This document shows, piece by piece, positions 35,629 to 36,334 of a stretch of DNA of 36,334 nucleotides. The DNA lies in NCBI GenBank assembly GCA_049974825.1, contig JBNGDJ010000008.1, positions 1 through 36,334 on the forward strand, given 5' to 3'. Under the pieces are notes generated by a model. The model was not told where the DNA came from. It saw nothing but the letters and a program-made list of their open reading frames with translations, and did not search any database. The position numbers and the translations under genes were made by a program. Numbering within the stretch: position 1 is the first letter of the stretch; each line of letters begins with the position of its first letter. Source of the DNA: JBKHDT01 sp049974825 (GTDB taxonomy: Bacteria; Pseudomonadota; Gammaproteobacteria; Halothiobacillales; Halothiobacillaceae).

Positions 35629-36261
35629 TCAGCCCTGGCTGCCTGCAGTCCTGGTCTTCTGGCCGATTCGTGGTTCCGTGCCCGTGGCCAGGCGCCGGAT
35701 ATTGGCCCGGTGGCGCCAGATCAGCAGCAGCCCGATGGTTGCGGTGGCGGCGATGCTGGCTTCTGGCAGGTCAAGCAGCCAGGCGGCAGCGGGCGCGCAG
35801 ATCGCAGCCAGAAGGGCCGAGAGCGATGAGTAACGTGTGATTGCCGCACTGGCTGCCCAGGTTCCGATAGCGACCAATGCCACCAGTGGAGCCATGGCGA
35901 GCAGGGCACCCGCGGCGGTTGCGACACCCTTGCCGCCCTTGAAGCCGAAAAAGACCGGGTACAGGTGGCCAAGAAAGGCGGCCACCGCTGTCAGTGCCAC
36001 GGCAAGGGGCGACAAGTCGAGCGCTTGGGCGATCAAGACCGGCAGCAGGCCCTTGAGCAGGTCGCCCACCAGCGTGGCCAGGGCGGCCCGCTTGCCGCCA
36101 AGTCGCAGGACATTGGTTGCGCCCGGATTGCCGGAGCCTTCGGTGCGGGGGTCCGGCAATCCCAGCGCCCGGGCCACCAGTACCGCGGTGGAGATCGAGC
36201 CGAAAAGGTACCCCAGAAGGGCGAGGGCCAGCAGCAGGGCAACGGGGTCGGTAAAGGGCAT
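35629..36261 (-). CDS. plsY: Acyl-phosphate:glycerol-3-phosphate acyltransferase
   Basis: A 210-residue inner-membrane enzyme that acylates sn-glycerol-3-phosphate from acyl-phosphate, the first step of phospholipid synthesis with PlsX. Motif 1 is GSISTAVLVAR, motif 2 is GSGNPGATNVLRLGGKR, and motif 3 is LYPVFFGFKGGKGVAT; about five membrane helices surround them. Residues 190-210 form a polar tail. The start at 36261 gives the usual N-terminal helix. It converges on tsaD. A copy of the repeat element begins about 40 nt upstream and may lie in its promoter region. Confidence 0.96.
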   Translation of the reverse strand: MPFTDPVALLLALALLGYLFGSISTAVLVARALGLPDPRTEGSGNPGATNVLRLGGKRAALATLVGDLLKGLLPVLIAQALDLSPLAVALTAVAAFLGHLYPVFFGFKGGKGVATAAGALLAMAPLVALVAIGTWAASAAITRYSSLSALLAAICAPAAAWLLDLPEASIAATATIGLLLIWRHRANIRRLATGTEPRIGQKTRTAGSQG

Positions 36262-36301
36262 GGTCGAATCCGGGCAGTTTTGAAGGCAGTATGGGTTTCA
36301 A

Positions 36302-36334
36302 GGGAAGGTCTGCACAAATCCAGACCTTTCCGCG
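36302..36334 (+). repeat. Start of another multi-hairpin element, cut by the window end
   Basis: GGGAAGGTCTGCACAAATCC matches the left end of the element at 29888, with CACAAATCC as in the right end of that copy, and CAGACCTTTCC pairs back with GGAAGGTCTG. The copy runs off the end of the window, so its length and completeness are unknown. Confidence 0.75.

Overview
The window is a stretch of high-GC gammaproteobacterial chromosome (roughly 60-65% GC by eye). The evidence is gene order: rpsF-rpsR-rplI-dnaB-alr, ponA diverging from pilMNOPQ followed by aroK-aroB-damX-like-gltB, and rpsU diverging from tsaD with plsY converging on it. The ponA/pil/aro/gltB block matches the order known from Pseudomonas. 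Species cannot be fixed from the sequence; an Ectothiorhodospiraceae/Chromatiales-like or Wenzhouxiangella-like lineage would fit, but this is a guess. No tRNA, rRNA, CRISPR array, prophage or transposase gene was seen.

Layout. 1-320 is intergenic and filled by degenerate repeats. 321-2999 (minus) is a three-gene operon: a His-rich periplasmic ZrgA/DUF2796 zinc protein, an ABC ATPase and an FtsX/MacB-type permease, probably for zinc handling. An unknown 135-residue gene lies upstream of it. 3942-5834 (plus) encodes a DUF389 membrane protein whose N-terminal half resembles a lipid (diacylglycerol) kinase that has lost its ATP-binding motifs. 5884-10057 (plus) is the ribosomal/replication cluster rpsF-rpsR-rplI, then dnaB-alr, with a good sigma-70 promoter and a bulged leader hairpin before rpsF. 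10181-11263 (plus) is a general porin. 11833-16296 (minus) is gltB, the large subunit of glutamate synthase. 16573-27154 (minus) holds a DamX-like SPOR protein, aroB, aroK, an Ig-like lipoprotein, and pilQ-P-O-N-M. 27485-29878 (plus) is the class A penicillin-binding protein. 30160-30756 (plus) is unknown. 30827-33332 (minus) is gltD-hemE, and 33562-34008 (minus) is a GatB/YqeY protein. rpsU (minus), tsaD (plus) and plsY (minus) finish the window.

How the genes work together. PilM (cytoplasmic actin-like), PilN and PilO (inner membrane), PilP (lipoprotein) and PilQ (outer-membrane secretin) form the type IV pilus alignment complex across the envelope. They are translationally coupled by 1-4 nt overlaps from pilM to pilP. 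A 745-residue Ig-like lipoprotein follows pilQ by 29 nt, ahead of a hairpin terminator, so it looks like a sixth member of the operon. GltB and GltD form one enzyme but are encoded 15.6 kb apart here, with the whole pil/aro/ponA block between them.

The most unusual non-coding signal is a family of about 200-bp intergenic elements made of consecutive hairpins, with imperfect terminal inverted repeats carrying TCTGCAC. Copies or fragments lie at 1-240, 3569-3748, 10066-10120, 11510-11743, 29888-30085 and 36302 to the window end. Several stems differ between copies by paired, compensating base changes. The elements look like MITEs or REP-type repeats. Two of them sit close to the places where gltB and gltD-hemE appear to have been separated.
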